From assembly GCA_046327715.1 (NCBI GenBank), contig JAXLXY010000006.1:62001-126000 (forward strand): 64,000 nucleotides of DNA, given 5' to 3'. Below, piece by piece: positions 16,313-24,463 of this stretch; the first letter of the stretch is position 1, and every line of letters starts with the position of its first letter. Under the pieces are notes generated by a model that saw only the letters and a program-made list of their open reading frames with translations, did not search any database and was not told where the DNA came from. The DNA is from JADJOM01 sp046327715. Lineage in GTDB: Bacteria; Gemmatimonadota; Gemmatimonadetes; Gemmatimonadales; GWC2-71-9. The position numbers were made by a program, and so were the translations under genes.

Positions 16313-17680
16313 TCAGAAGGTGTAGGACAGGGTGGCGCCGAAGAGGTGCGCCTTGAACTCGAACAGCCCGTTGTCAGGCTGGCCGAAATCGACGGTGCGA
16401 CCACGGCGGTCCTGCTGGTCGATGTACTGGTAGGCGACGTCGGCGTGGAGCTTGGAGCCCAGCCGGGTGCCGAAGCCCAGGGTGAATTCGGCCCGCTTGC
16501 CCTCGGGGAGGTTGGGCGTGACCGAGCCGGCCGGCAGCGCCGCGTCGTGGAAGAGATAGCCGCCACGGATCACCGTGCCGGGGCTGACCTCGTACTCCGC
16601 CCCGTAGCGCCAGGCGGTGGAGCCGTTGGCGTTCTCCGCCAGGTAGGTCGTGGGCAGCAGGTCGGTGTGGATGGTGATGGTATCGAACACCACCCAGTTG
16701 GTGTAGGTCACGTCGAGCAGCAGCTTGAGCTTCTCGATGGGCCGCACCATCACGCCGGCGGTCAGCTGCTCCGGCATCCGCAGCCAGGTCCGGCCGCCCT
16801 GGTCCTGCAGCGGGCCGCTGCCGCTGAACTGGGGCGAGAGGATGCTGTCGAGCGGGGTGCCCTGGGGCGCGCCGAGCGGGTTGTTCCGGGGCAGGATGAT
16901 CCCGGTGTACACCCGGTCGATCGCGGCCTCGGCGCTGTTGATCTTCACCAGCTGCCGGGACATGTAGCGCAGGCCGAAGCTCACCCGGCTGCTCGGCTCC
17001 CACATGGCGCCGAGGTGGTAGCCGACGCCCGTGCCGTTGCCCGTCAGTTCCACGTCCGCGATGTCCGTGCCCACCGGGAAGCCCAGCATCCCGAAGGTGA
17101 TCCCGGGGGCCGCCTGCTGGCTGGCCAGGTCCACCCGCTGCTCAAGGCCAAGGTGCAGGAAGTTCACGTCGAACCCGGCGCCGACCTTGAGCTGGTTGGT
17201 GAGCTTGTAGGCCAGGGTGGGCTGGACGTAGATCGCGCGGATCGTGCTCTTGTACCCCCGGAAGCGCACCTCGGAATTCGAGGGCCACTTGGTGGTCAGG
17301 CCATACGGGGCGAAGGCGCCGATCCCGGCGCTCAGCTTGTCGGTCAGGCCGCCCTGGACGTACAGCGCGGGCACCGGGATGACGATGTCCTCGAGGTCGG
17401 TGCGCAGCCCGGTCGCGTCGTTGGTGAACCCGCCGCTCGGCGCGATCGCGGTGACGCCGGTCGAGATCGTCCAGACCCCCTTCGCCGCGTTGGCGATGCC
17501 GGCCGGGTTGAAGAAGATCGAGGAACCGTCGGCGCAGGGCGATGCCACCGCCGTGCCCGCGCGGCCCATGGCACAGGAGCTGTGCTCATTCACGCTGTAC
17601 CCCTGGGCCGTCAGCGACGCGGGTACGCCCGCGAGGACGACCGACCCGCAGACGGCGAGCCAGACCGGATACCGCCGCAT
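16313..17680 (-). CDS. FadL/OmpP1-family outer membrane channel for hydrophobic compounds
   Basis: 455 residues. A signal peptide ends VPASLTAQ. The mature N-terminus carries the FadL family signature (GRAGTAVASPCADGSSIFFN, then PAGIANAAKG), with beta-barrel strands throughout and a terminal aromatic residue (TLSYTF). FadL proteins take up long-chain fatty acids or other hydrophobic molecules through a lateral opening. Start ATG 17680 has GGAG 8 nt upstream. A strong sigma-70-like promoter lies at 17748-17776. It is co-directional with the GDSL lipoprotein downstream. Confidence 0.9.
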   Translation of the reverse strand: MRRYPVWLAVCGSVVLAGVPASLTAQGYSVNEHSSCAMGRAGTAVASPCADGSSIFFNPAGIANAAKGVWTISTGVTAIAPSGGFTNDATGLRTDLEDIVIPVPALYVQGGLTDKLSAGIGAFAPYGLTTKWPSNSEVRFRGYKSTIRAIYVQPTLAYKLTNQLKVGAGFDVNFLHLGLEQRVDLASQQAAPGITFGMLGFPVGTDIADVELTGNGTGVGYHLGAMWEPSSRVSFGLRYMSRQLVKINSAEAAIDRVYTGIILPRNNPLGAPQGTPLDSILSPQFSGSGPLQDQGGRTWLRMPEQLTAGVMVRPIEKLKLLLDVTYTNWVVFDTITIHTDLLPTTYLAENANGSTAWRYGAEYEVSPGTVIRGGYLFHDAALPAGSVTPNLPEGKRAEFTLGFGTRLGSKLHADVAYQYIDQQDRRGRTVDFGQPDNGLFEFKAHLFGATLSYTF

Positions 17681-17747
17681 AGATGGACTCCGAATAGAGA
17701 AAGGATGCGGTTGACGAGGAACCGAATGCTGCGGGAGTGCCTAGGCT

Positions 17748-17776
17748 AGTCTACGGCCCGGCCACAACTTTGTCAA
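17748..17776 (-). promoter_or_regulatory. Sigma-70-like promoter for fadL-type gene
   Basis: On the minus strand TTGACA (17771-17776), exactly 17 nt, then TAGACT (17748-17753). That is a perfect -35 and a 4/6 -10, placing the start site about 60 nt before ATG 17680. A short inverted repeat GCACG-TT-CGTGC (17781-17792) lies just upstream of the -35. Confidence 0.6.
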
Positions 17777-17854
17777 AACGGCACGTTCGTGCGGCTGGGC
17801 CGCAGGTTGGGGGAGATCCGACCGGGCCAATCGCAGATACGGCGCTGCCGGCCT

Positions 17855-18283
17855 CTAATGAAGCGTCGGGTTGTCCGTGGCGGGCCCGGGCAGCTGCGAC
17901 GCGCTCAGCGGAACCCGGTACCCCTCGGCCCCGTCCAGGCTGATCTCGAAGGCGTACGGCCCCGGCGCCGGCAGCGGCAGGTCGAACACCAGCACCGCGC
18001 CCGCCTCCACGTCCATGACCCCGGCCGGCGGCTCCCCGAAGTGCACCGCCCCATCGCCCTCCACCAGCGCGTTGCCGTCGGCGTCGAGGAACCGGATCCG
18101 GATGCTGTGGGTGCCGATCTCGGTGCGGCGGCCCCGGACCCGCAGCACCAGGTGGGCGCGGGGATGCACCGAGGGGAAGGCCGGCACCCAGACGTGCTGG
18201 AACAGGCCGAGCACCGAGAGCTTCCCCTGCTGGTCGATCAGGGCGTAATCCGCGAGCACCGCGAAGTCGAGGAGCAGGCTCAG
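17855..18283 (-). CDS. DUF6941-like small beta-rich protein, apparent CTG start
   Basis: The conserved part begins LLLDFAVLADYALIDQQGKL and continues SVLGLFQHVWVP, resembling small proteins that begin with a Met-Asp-Leu type strand and an LADYA motif. It is beta-sandwich-like, with no signal peptide. No ATG exists in frame before the conserved block. CTG 18283 would overlap the cyclophilin stop as CTGA, the same geometry as the ATGA and GTGA joints elsewhere here, and gives 142 residues. GTG 18259 is the alternative (134 residues) but removes the first strand. Function is unknown; it is coupled to the peptidyl-prolyl isomerase. Confidence 0.6.
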   Translation of the reverse strand: MSLLLDFAVLADYALIDQQGKLSVLGLFQHVWVPAFPSVHPRAHLVLRVRGRRTEIGTHSIRIRFLDADGNALVEGDGAVHFGEPPAGVMDVEAGAVLVFDLPLPAPGPYAFEISLDGAEGYRVPLSASQLPGPATDNPTLH

Positions 18284-18726
18284 CTCACCCGGATCGAGGT
18301 GATCTCGTCGCTCTTGCGGATGGCGTTGACCACGTCCATCCCGGACGTGACCTGGCCGAAGACGGTGTGCACGCCGTCCAGGTGCGACTGCGGGGCGTGG
18401 CAGATGAAGAACTGGCTGCCGCCGGTGTCCTTGCCCGCATGGGCCATCGAGAGCGTGCCAGCCACGTGCTTGTGGGTGTTGCGGTGGGTCTCGCACTTGA
18501 TCTTGTAGCCCGGCCCGCCGGTCCCGGCGCGCGGGTCGTTCGGGTCGCGCGAGTTGGGGCAACCGCCCTGGATCATGAAGTTGCTGATCACGCGGTGGAA
18601 ATGCAGCCCGTCGTAGAAGTTGCTGTTGGCGAGCTTCTCGAAGTTCTCGACGGTCTTCGGGGCTTCCTCGTCGAACAGCTCCGCGACGATGGTGCCCCGG
18701 TTGGTGACGATGGTGGCGGTCTTCAT
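18280..18726 (-). CDS. Peptidyl-prolyl cis-trans isomerase, cyclophilin type
   Basis: 148 residues, no signal peptide, so cytoplasmic. The cyclophilin core is intact: ENFEKLANSNFYDGLHFHRV with the catalytic Arg followed by ISNFMIQGGCP, then LSMAHAGKDTGGSQFFICHA and HLDGVHTVFGQVTSGMDVV. The length is that of a single-domain PpiA/PpiB enzyme. ATG 18726 has neither a visible Shine-Dalgarno nor a clear promoter. The frame remains open well upstream, but nothing there resembles a protein. It is followed by the overlapping DUF6941-like gene. Confidence 0.95.
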   Translation of the reverse strand: MKTATIVTNRGTIVAELFDEEAPKTVENFEKLANSNFYDGLHFHRVISNFMIQGGCPNSRDPNDPRAGTGGPGYKIKCETHRNTHKHVAGTLSMAHAGKDTGGSQFFICHAPQSHLDGVHTVFGQVTSGMDVVNAIRKSDEITSIRVS

Positions 18727-18797
18727 GGCCCGGGATGGAGAAGGGGAGGAGTGGACGGCGTGGTCGGGAGGGAGAATAAGGGCGCGGGTGGGGAAGC

Positions 18798-20885
18798 TCA
18801 ATCGCCGGTGGTGGGCGCGCCGCTCGCCGCCAGTGCCGCCCGCCAGCCCTCCAGGTCGGTGGCCGGCGGTCGGCAGGTCGCGCCGACGCAGGCGTAGGCC
18901 CGGGTCCCGCTCCCGGCGGCGACCATCGCGCGGAGGGCCGGCGGTGTGGCGGCGTGGTCGAGATCGGCCGCCCGCACCCGGCGCACCACCCGGCGGGGGA
19001 GCCAGGTGGCCAGCGCCGCCCGATGCATGGCCTCGGCGACTGCCGCGGCCCCCGGTTCCTCGCCCTCGACAATCACGAGGTGGGCCGCCGGCTGCACCGC
19101 CCAGTCGATCGCCAGGAGCAGCGTGGCGCCGTAGATGCCGAGCGCCGGGGCGGCGCCGGCCAGGGCGCCGAGCAGCATGTCCCGCCGCTCCGCCCAGCGC
19201 GCCTCCTGGGTGTGCTCGGAGAGTCGCGCCAGGCAGAGGGCGGCGACCCCGTTCGGGGAGGGGGTCGGCGCATCCTGGATGGGAATGGCCCGGGTGGGCA
19301 GCAGGCCGGGCCCGTTGTGGTCCGCGGTGTCGAACAGGCCGCCGCCGGACGGGTCCCGGTAGTCCTGCCATACACGGTCCATGATCGCGCCGCTCCACGT
19401 GAGCCACGCCGCCTCACCGGTGACCTCGAACGCCTCCAGCGCCGCCAGCGCCACCTGCACCTGGTCGTCGAGCAGGCCGCCGACGCCCCCCGGCGCGTGC
19501 TGCAGGGCGGCGGGATCCCCCGGCTCGGCCTGGAGGCGCCGCAGCGTGCGCAGGGCGTGCTCCACGGCCCAGGGGTCGTCCAGTGCCGCGCCGGCTGTGA
19601 GCAGCGCCCCGGCCAGCATCCCGTTCCAGGCGGTGTACCGGCTGGGGTCCACAAACGGGGCCTGGCGCTGCGCCCGGGCTGCGCGAAGCCGGTCCTCGGC
19701 CGCTCGCAGCCGGCGGGCCGCCTCCACGCCGTCCAGCCCCAGTCGCCGCGCGATCGCGGTCAGGGGCTCAGTGACGTGGAGGACGTTCTTCGCGGGATTG
19801 TGGTGCATCTCGCCCGCGGTGCCGATGTCGTACCACGCCGCCGCGACCGCCAGCAGGTCCTCATCCCCGATGGCCACCCGGGCTTCGTCCAGTGTCCAGG
19901 TGAAGTAGTCGCCATCGTCGTGCAGGCCCACGTCGGCGTCCTGGCTGGCGCCGTAGCCGCCGTCCGGGTCGGCGAGCACCTCCCGCACCCAGCGGATGAT
20001 GCCCTGCGCGGCCGCCGCGAACCCGGGGTGTCCCAGCGCCAGGTGCCCCTCGACATACGCCCGGAGCAGCTCGGCGTTGTCGTACGACATCTTCTCGAAG
20101 TGCGGCACCACCCAGCGCGCGTCCACCGCGTAACGGTGGAAGCCGCCGGCGAGGTGGTCGTGGATGCCTCCCCGCTCCATGGCCACGAGGGTGTGCTCGG
20201 CGAGGTCCCGTGGCGCGCTCGCCCCGGTGTCCCGCCACCGGTTGAGCAGGAACCGCACCGCCACCGGATGGGGGAACTTGGGCTGCGACCCGAACCCGCC
20301 GTGCTGCGGGTCGAACAGCCGCGCCATCGCGGCCTCGCCCTCCACCAGGAGCGCCACCGAGGGGGCACCGGGTGCCGCCTCGTCCAGGTGCTCCGCGAGC
20401 ACGCGCCGCAACGCGTCGGCCTGCTGCAGCACCCGGTCGCGCTGGGTCTGGTAGACGTGGAGCACCTGGGTGAGGACCGCGCGGAACCCGGGGCGCCCGT
20501 ACTTGCCGTCCGGCGGGAAGTAGGTGCCGCCGTAGAAGACCTGGCCGTCGGGCAGGAGGAACGCCGTCAGCGGCCAGCCCCCTTGCCCCACGATGGCCTG
20601 CACCGCGCGCTGGTAGCGCGCGTCCACGTCCGGCCGCTCGTCGCGGTCCACCTTTATGCAGACAAAGTGCTCGTTCAGGAACTCCGCGAGGGCGGGGTCC
20701 TCGTACGACTCCCCGTCCATCACGTGGCACCAGTGGCACCAGACGGCCCCGATGTCGAGCAGGATCGGGCGGTCCGCGGCCGCCGCCCGGGCAAACGCCT
20801 CCGGTTCCCACGGATGCCAGTGAATCGGCTGGTGGGCGGCGGACTGCAGGTAGGCTGAGCGGGCGCCGGCAAGGCGGTTGGTCAT
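18798..20885 (-). CDS. YyaL/SPATA20-type protein: thioredoxin fold (DUF255) plus glycoside-hydrolase-like (alpha/alpha)6 domain
   Basis: 695 residues from ATG 20885. The N-terminal DUF255 thioredoxin domain contains GAVWCHWCHVMDGESYED (a CxxC pair), then EHFVCIKVDRDERPDVDARY and GQGGWPLTAFLLPDGQVFYG. The middle and end form the six-hairpin barrel with GGIHDHLAGGFHRYAVDARW, VPHFEKMSYDNAELL and SQDADVG. Members occur across life and are poorly understood; redox or sugar-epimerase-like roles have been proposed. Start 20885 lacks a Shine-Dalgarno but has TACCTT 6 nt upstream (20892-20897), compatible with leaderless transcription. Confidence 0.9.
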   Translation of the reverse strand: MTNRLAGARSAYLQSAAHQPIHWHPWEPEAFARAAAADRPILLDIGAVWCHWCHVMDGESYEDPALAEFLNEHFVCIKVDRDERPDVDARYQRAVQAIVGQGGWPLTAFLLPDGQVFYGGTYFPPDGKYGRPGFRAVLTQVLHVYQTQRDRVLQQADALRRVLAEHLDEAAPGAPSVALLVEGEAAMARLFDPQHGGFGSQPKFPHPVAVRFLLNRWRDTGASAPRDLAEHTLVAMERGGIHDHLAGGFHRYAVDARWVVPHFEKMSYDNAELLRAYVEGHLALGHPGFAAAAQGIIRWVREVLADPDGGYGASQDADVGLHDDGDYFTWTLDEARVAIGDEDLLAVAAAWYDIGTAGEMHHNPAKNVLHVTEPLTAIARRLGLDGVEAARRLRAAEDRLRAARAQRQAPFVDPSRYTAWNGMLAGALLTAGAALDDPWAVEHALRTLRRLQAEPGDPAALQHAPGGVGGLLDDQVQVALAALEAFEVTGEAAWLTWSGAIMDRVWQDYRDPSGGGLFDTADHNGPGLLPTRAIPIQDAPTPSPNGVAALCLARLSEHTQEARWAERRDMLLGALAGAAPALGIYGATLLLAIDWAVQPAAHLVIVEGEEPGAAAVAEAMHRAALATWLPRRVVRRVRAADLDHAATPPALRAMVAAGSGTRAYACVGATCRPPATDLEGWRAALAASGAPTTGD

Positions 20886-20948
20886 GCCCGTAAGGTAGGT
20901 GGGTGCCGGCAGGCGCGGAGCCGGGGCGCTGTCCCTACTTTTCGGCGC

Positions 20949-22004
20949 ATGACCCACCCGCACGCCGCCCCGGTGCCGTCGGCGCAGGACGGGCCCTTCG
21001 TCCGGAGCTTCCTCGCCACGCTGCTGGCCCTGCTGGCCGGCGTGGCCGCGCTCGTGGTGACGGTGGATCCCGTGGGCCGCTTCGGTACCGGGCTGCTGCC
21101 GCCTGCCGTGAGCGCGGACCGGGACCAGAAGGCCGCGCTCCTCCGGGCGCTGCCGGCACCGCCCCGCACCGTGATCCTCGGGTCGTCGCGCTCGAAGACG
21201 CTGGCGCCGGCCTGCGTGGCGGCGCTGGGGAGTGGGCCCGCCTTCAACTTCGCCGTCAACGGCGCGGCCACCCAGGACCTGGTGGCCATTGGGCGCTACC
21301 TGCGCGCGCGCGCGCCCGGCGCCGCCACCACCCTGCTGGTGGGGATGGAGCCGGAGCTGCTCCAGCCGAGCGCGGGCCCCCACCGGCCGCTCACCCTGAG
21401 CCGGGCCCTCTCGCCCTTGCTGCCCGAGGAGCCGGCCAGCAGTGATGCCACGCTCGCGGCCGATCTCTTCGGCTGGCAGGCGGTCCAGGGGGCGCTGCAG
21501 TCGGTGGCGGCAGCGGTCCGGGCGCCGTCGGGCCCGCCCGAGGTCGCCCTCGACCCCGATGGGCGGCAGCGTTACCCGCGGATCGAATCGGCTCGGGCCG
21601 CCGGAAGCTTTGACGCCGGCAGCGCCGTGCGCGCGTCGCTGCCTGGAATCCTCGCCCGGTACGAGTCGTTCGGCCGCCTGGATCCGCTGCGCATCAGCTG
21701 GCTGCGGCAGTTCCTGCAGGAGGCGCGGGCCGATGGCCGGGAGGTGATTGCCTTCATCCCGCCGGTGCATCCCGACTTCGCGCGGGCCGCCGCGGGCACG
21801 GCCTGGCGCGAGCGGACCGAGGAGACGGTGTTGCTGCTGCGGAGCTTCGAGCGCGAGGGGCTGCTGCGCTTCGTCCCGCTGGACGGACTGGTGGACGGCG
21901 CCCTCGCCGGCGACTACGTGGACGGCATCCATTTCCTCGCCCCCGTGGCGGCGCGGGTGGTGCAGCGCCTGCTGGGCGCGCCGGAGCCCTGTGCTCTTCA
22001 ATAG
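20949..22004 (+). CDS. Membrane-anchored SGNH-fold protein paired with MBOAT acyltransferase
   Basis: 351 residues. One N-terminal transmembrane helix (residues about 20-42) exposes an SGNH domain outside: block I is TVILGSSRSKTLAP, an Asn-bearing segment is FNFAVNGAATQDL, and the DxxH dyad is DYVDGIHFLAP near the end. In AlgJ/AlgX- or PatB-like systems such a protein transfers acetyl groups delivered across the membrane by an MBOAT partner. The last 14 nt overlap the MBOAT gene, strong support for a two-protein acylation machine. The acceptor polymer is unknown. It is transcribed divergently from the YyaL gene with only 63 nt between them. Confidence 0.82.
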   Translation: MTHPHAAPVPSAQDGPFVRSFLATLLALLAGVAALVVTVDPVGRFGTGLLPPAVSADRDQKAALLRALPAPPRTVILGSSRSKTLAPACVAALGSGPAFNFAVNGAATQDLVAIGRYLRARAPGAATTLLVGMEPELLQPSAGPHRPLTLSRALSPLLPEEPASSDATLAADLFGWQAVQGALQSVAAAVRAPSGPPEVALDPDGRQRYPRIESARAAGSFDAGSAVRASLPGILARYESFGRLDPLRISWLRQFLQEARADGREVIAFIPPVHPDFARAAAGTAWRERTEETVLLLRSFEREGLLRFVPLDGLVDGALAGDYVDGIHFLAPVAARVVQRLLGAPEPCALQ

Positions 22005-23394
22005 CTACGTCTTCGTCCTGGCCTTCCTCCCGGCGGTGCTCCTCGGGTGGTGGCTGCTGCCCGGGACGCGGGGTCGTCTCTGGCTGCTCACCCTCGCCAG
22101 CTACCTCTTCTACGGCTGGTGGGACTGGCGGTTCGTGCCGCTCATGCTCGTCTCCACCAGCGCCGACTTCGCGGCCGGCGCCTACCTCGGCCGCACCGAG
22201 GTGCCCGGGCGCCGCCGCGCCTGCCTGGTCCTCCTGCTCGCGCTCAACCTCGGGATCCTCGGCGTCTTCAAGTACTACGACTTCTTCGCCGGGAGCCTGA
22301 ACGGCCTGGGGCGCGCCCTCGGGGCACCGCTGGACCTGCCGCTGCTCCACCTCGTCCTGCCGGTCGGTATCTCCTTCTACACCTTCAACTCGATCAGCTA
22401 CACCATCGACATCTACCGCCGCCGGCTGCAGCCGGCGCGGAGCCTGCTCGAGTTCTCCGCCTTCGTGGCGATGTTCCCCCACCTGGTGGCCGGTCCCATC
22501 GTGCGCTACGCCGACCTTGCGCCCCAGTTCGCGCGGCTCACGCGGCGCCCCGACCGTGCCCTGTGGGCCATGGGCACCTGGTTCCTCGTCACGGGGATGG
22601 CCAAGAAGGTCCTGCTCGCCGACCCGATCGCGGCCCACGTGGTGACCCCGCTGTGGAGCCGGGTGCCGCTGCTCGACACCCTCGAGGCCTGGGTGGCCCT
22701 GCTCGGGTACACCCTCCAGATCTACTTCGACTTCTCCGGTTACAGTGACATGGCCATCGGCCTGGCCGCGCTGCTCGGCTTCCGCTTCCCGCAGAACTTC
22801 GACGCCCCCTACCAGGCGCGGAACATCGCGGAGTTCTGGCGCCGGTGGCACATGTCGCTCTCCTTCTGGCTGCGCGACTACCTGTACATCCCGCTCGGGG
22901 GCAACCAGCACGGGCGGTTGTGCACCCTCCGCAACCTGGTGCTGGTGATGTTCCTGGGTGGTCTCTGGCATGGCGCCGCCTGGACCTTCGTGCTGTGGGG
23001 GCTCTACCACGGGGCCCTGCTGGCGGGGCACGCCGTCTTCCGGGAGCGGGGCTGGGTGCCTCGGTCGCCGGCCCTCGCCACGGCGGCCACCTTCCTGGCG
23101 GTGGCATTGGGATGGGTGCTCTTCCGCGCGGCCAGCCTTTCGGAGGCAGGGCTCCTCTTCCGCCGCCTGGTGGGGTTCGGCCCGGCGGGCGAGGGGGGCA
23201 ACCTCGGCCTGATCGGCCTGCCCATCGTGGTGGCGCTGCTGTCGGCCGGGGGCGCCATCGCGTGGTTCGTCCCCGATCCCTGGCACTGGCGACTGCCGCG
23301 GAGCCGCCTCACGGGCGCCGCGCTGGCCGTGGTGTTCCTGCTGGCGATCCTTCGCTTCGCCTCGCCGAGCCCCTTCCTGTACTTCCAGTTCTAG
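21991..23394 (+). CDS. MBOAT-family membrane O-acyltransferase (AlgI/DltB-like)
   Basis: 467 residues with about ten membrane helices. GTG 21991 is chosen because GGAG lies 4 nt upstream and the protein then begins VLFNSYVFVLAFLPAVLLGW, typical of AlgI/PatA proteins. Conserved MBOAT landmarks: FPHLVAGPIVRYADLAPQF, YFDFSGYSDMAIGLAALLGF, NIAEFWRRWHMSLSFWLRDY, YIPLGGN, and the active histidine in FLGGLWHGAAWTFVLWGLYH. It should shuttle acetyl groups from cytoplasmic acetyl-CoA to the SGNH partner. It ends SPFLYFQF. Confidence 0.92.
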   Translation: MLFNSYVFVLAFLPAVLLGWWLLPGTRGRLWLLTLASYLFYGWWDWRFVPLMLVSTSADFAAGAYLGRTEVPGRRRACLVLLLALNLGILGVFKYYDFFAGSLNGLGRALGAPLDLPLLHLVLPVGISFYTFNSISYTIDIYRRRLQPARSLLEFSAFVAMFPHLVAGPIVRYADLAPQFARLTRRPDRALWAMGTWFLVTGMAKKVLLADPIAAHVVTPLWSRVPLLDTLEAWVALLGYTLQIYFDFSGYSDMAIGLAALLGFRFPQNFDAPYQARNIAEFWRRWHMSLSFWLRDYLYIPLGGNQHGRLCTLRNLVLVMFLGGLWHGAAWTFVLWGLYHGALLAGHAVFRERGWVPRSPALATAATFLAVALGWVLFRAASLSEAGLLFRRLVGFGPAGEGGNLGLIGLPIVVALLSAGGAIAWFVPDPWHWRLPRSRLTGAALAVVFLLAILRFASPSPFLYFQF

Positions 23395-23499
23395 GACGCA
23401 ACGTCCCCCGGGCACACGAAACCCGCGGGGCGGCGGCGGTCGTAGGGAAGGGCCGCCGCGGCGCCCGCCGCGGTGCCACCTTTCCCTCGTGAGTGCCCC

Positions 23500-24018
23500 A
23501 TGCGCCGTCCCGGCCATCCGCTGACGCTCCTCCTGCTGTGTCTCGTGCTCCCGTGCGCGCTGTCCGCGCAGAACGCGGCACCGTCCTTCGGCTGTCGCGA
23601 GGCCGCGCAGCGGCAGTTCGATTTCTGGCTCGGTCGCTGGGACGTGACCGTCGGCGCCAACGCCGCCGGCACCAACGAGATCACGCTGGAGGAGGACGGC
23701 TGCCTGCTGCACGAGCACTGGGTCGGCTCGCGGGGCGGGACCGGGCAGAGCTTCAACTGGTTTGACCGTTCCACCGGACTGTGGCACCAGGTCTGGGTCG
23801 ACAACCAGGGGAACGGGCTGCAGCTCGCCGGCCGCTTCTCGGAGGGGCGCCTGACACTGCTGGGGAAGGCGCCGGGCCCCGACGGCCGGCCGCAGGACCA
23901 GCGCCTCTCGTTCACGCCCAACCCCGACGGCACCGTGCGGCAGCTCTGGGAAACCTCCAGCGACGGCGGCGCGAGCTGGCAGGTGTCGTTCGACGGCATC
24001 TATCGCCGCCGGAACTGA
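23500..24018 (+). CDS. Secreted small protein, DUF1579-like lipocalin-type fold
   Basis: 172 residues. A signal peptide (HPLTLLLLCLVLPCALSAQ) is followed by the motif RQFDFWLGRWDVTVGANAAG, seen in DUF1579-type periplasmic proteins, and by alternating strands (GCLLHEHWVGSRGGTGQSFN, WFDRSTGLWHQVWVDNQGN). Two cysteines in the mature protein could form a disulfide. GTG 23473 would add nine residues ahead of the signal and is less likely. Function is unknown. It lies 105 nt after the MBOAT gene, separated by GC-rich sequence, so co-transcription is uncertain. Confidence 0.8.
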   Translation: MRRPGHPLTLLLLCLVLPCALSAQNAAPSFGCREAAQRQFDFWLGRWDVTVGANAAGTNEITLEEDGCLLHEHWVGSRGGTGQSFNWFDRSTGLWHQVWVDNQGNGLQLAGRFSEGRLTLLGKAPGPDGRPQDQRLSFTPNPDGTVRQLWETSSDGGASWQVSFDGIYRRRN

Positions 24019-24108
24019 CCGACGTAGCGGTCCGGAACGTCGTCGCCTGATGCGCGGTCCCCCGCGCGCGGGCTAACCGCCGCGGGGCGATCCACTTCCC
24101 CCGCCTTC

Positions 24109-24143
24109 GGCATCGCTTCGGCGGAAACCGCCGGGGCGATGCC
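24109..24143 (+). repeat. Long stem-loop in the gap before the zinc-ribbon/SPFH genes
   Basis: GGCATCGC (24109-24116) pairs with GCGATGCC (24136-24143), then two T/G positions that would be G-U wobbles in RNA, then CGGCGG (24119-24124) pairs with CCGCCG (24128-24133) around an AAA loop. As RNA this is a continuous 16-bp hairpin. It stands 91 nt past the upstream stop and 53 nt before ATG 24197, so it could be a terminator or a leader structure. No U-run follows. Confidence 0.45.
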
Positions 24144-24196
24144 CCGTACGTCCCCCTCACCTCATTCCGAACGCCCCGGTCCGATCGGGCGCACCG

Positions 24197-24463
24197 ATGC
24201 TCGCCATCCTGCTGGAGATCGTGGTCTTCACCGCAACCCTGGTTGCGGCGGCGGTCGCGGTGTTCACGGTGGCCTGGCGCCGGTCGTCGCCGGGGCTCCG
24301 GTGGCGGCAGGTCCGCAACCGCCGCGCGGCCGAGCGCCGCTCCAGCCAGTCATGCGCAATCCACGGGAGGCAGGCTCCCGAGTGTCTCGTCCGCCTGAAG
24401 AGCGGCGGGACGGTATGTCCACAGTGCTTCGAGGAGGCGATGAACGATGTCGGTGCGTCATGA
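24197..24463 (+). CDS. Small membrane protein with zinc-ribbon-like Cys/His cluster
   Basis: 88 residues. An N-terminal hydrophobic helix (AILLEIVVFTATLVAAAVAV) is followed by a basic stretch and a cluster C-A-I-H, then C, then C-P-Q-C (QSCAIHGRQAPECLVRLKSG, then GTVCPQCFEEA). The spacing suggests a metal-binding ribbon at the cytoplasmic membrane face. It overlaps the next gene by 17 nt and is coupled to the SPFH protein. I recognise no named family. Coding is supported by the membrane helix, the Cys pattern and the overlap. Confidence 0.65.
   Translation: MLAILLEIVVFTATLVAAAVAVFTVAWRRSSPGLRWRQVRNRRAAERRSSQSCAIHGRQAPECLVRLKSGGTVCPQCFEEAMNDVGAS

Noticed and set aside
20886..22001. Upstream in-frame extension of the YyaL gene (would give 1067 residues)
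   Set aside because: The extension is antisense to the SGNH gene, unstructured and charged; the DUF255 domain starts right after ATG 20885.
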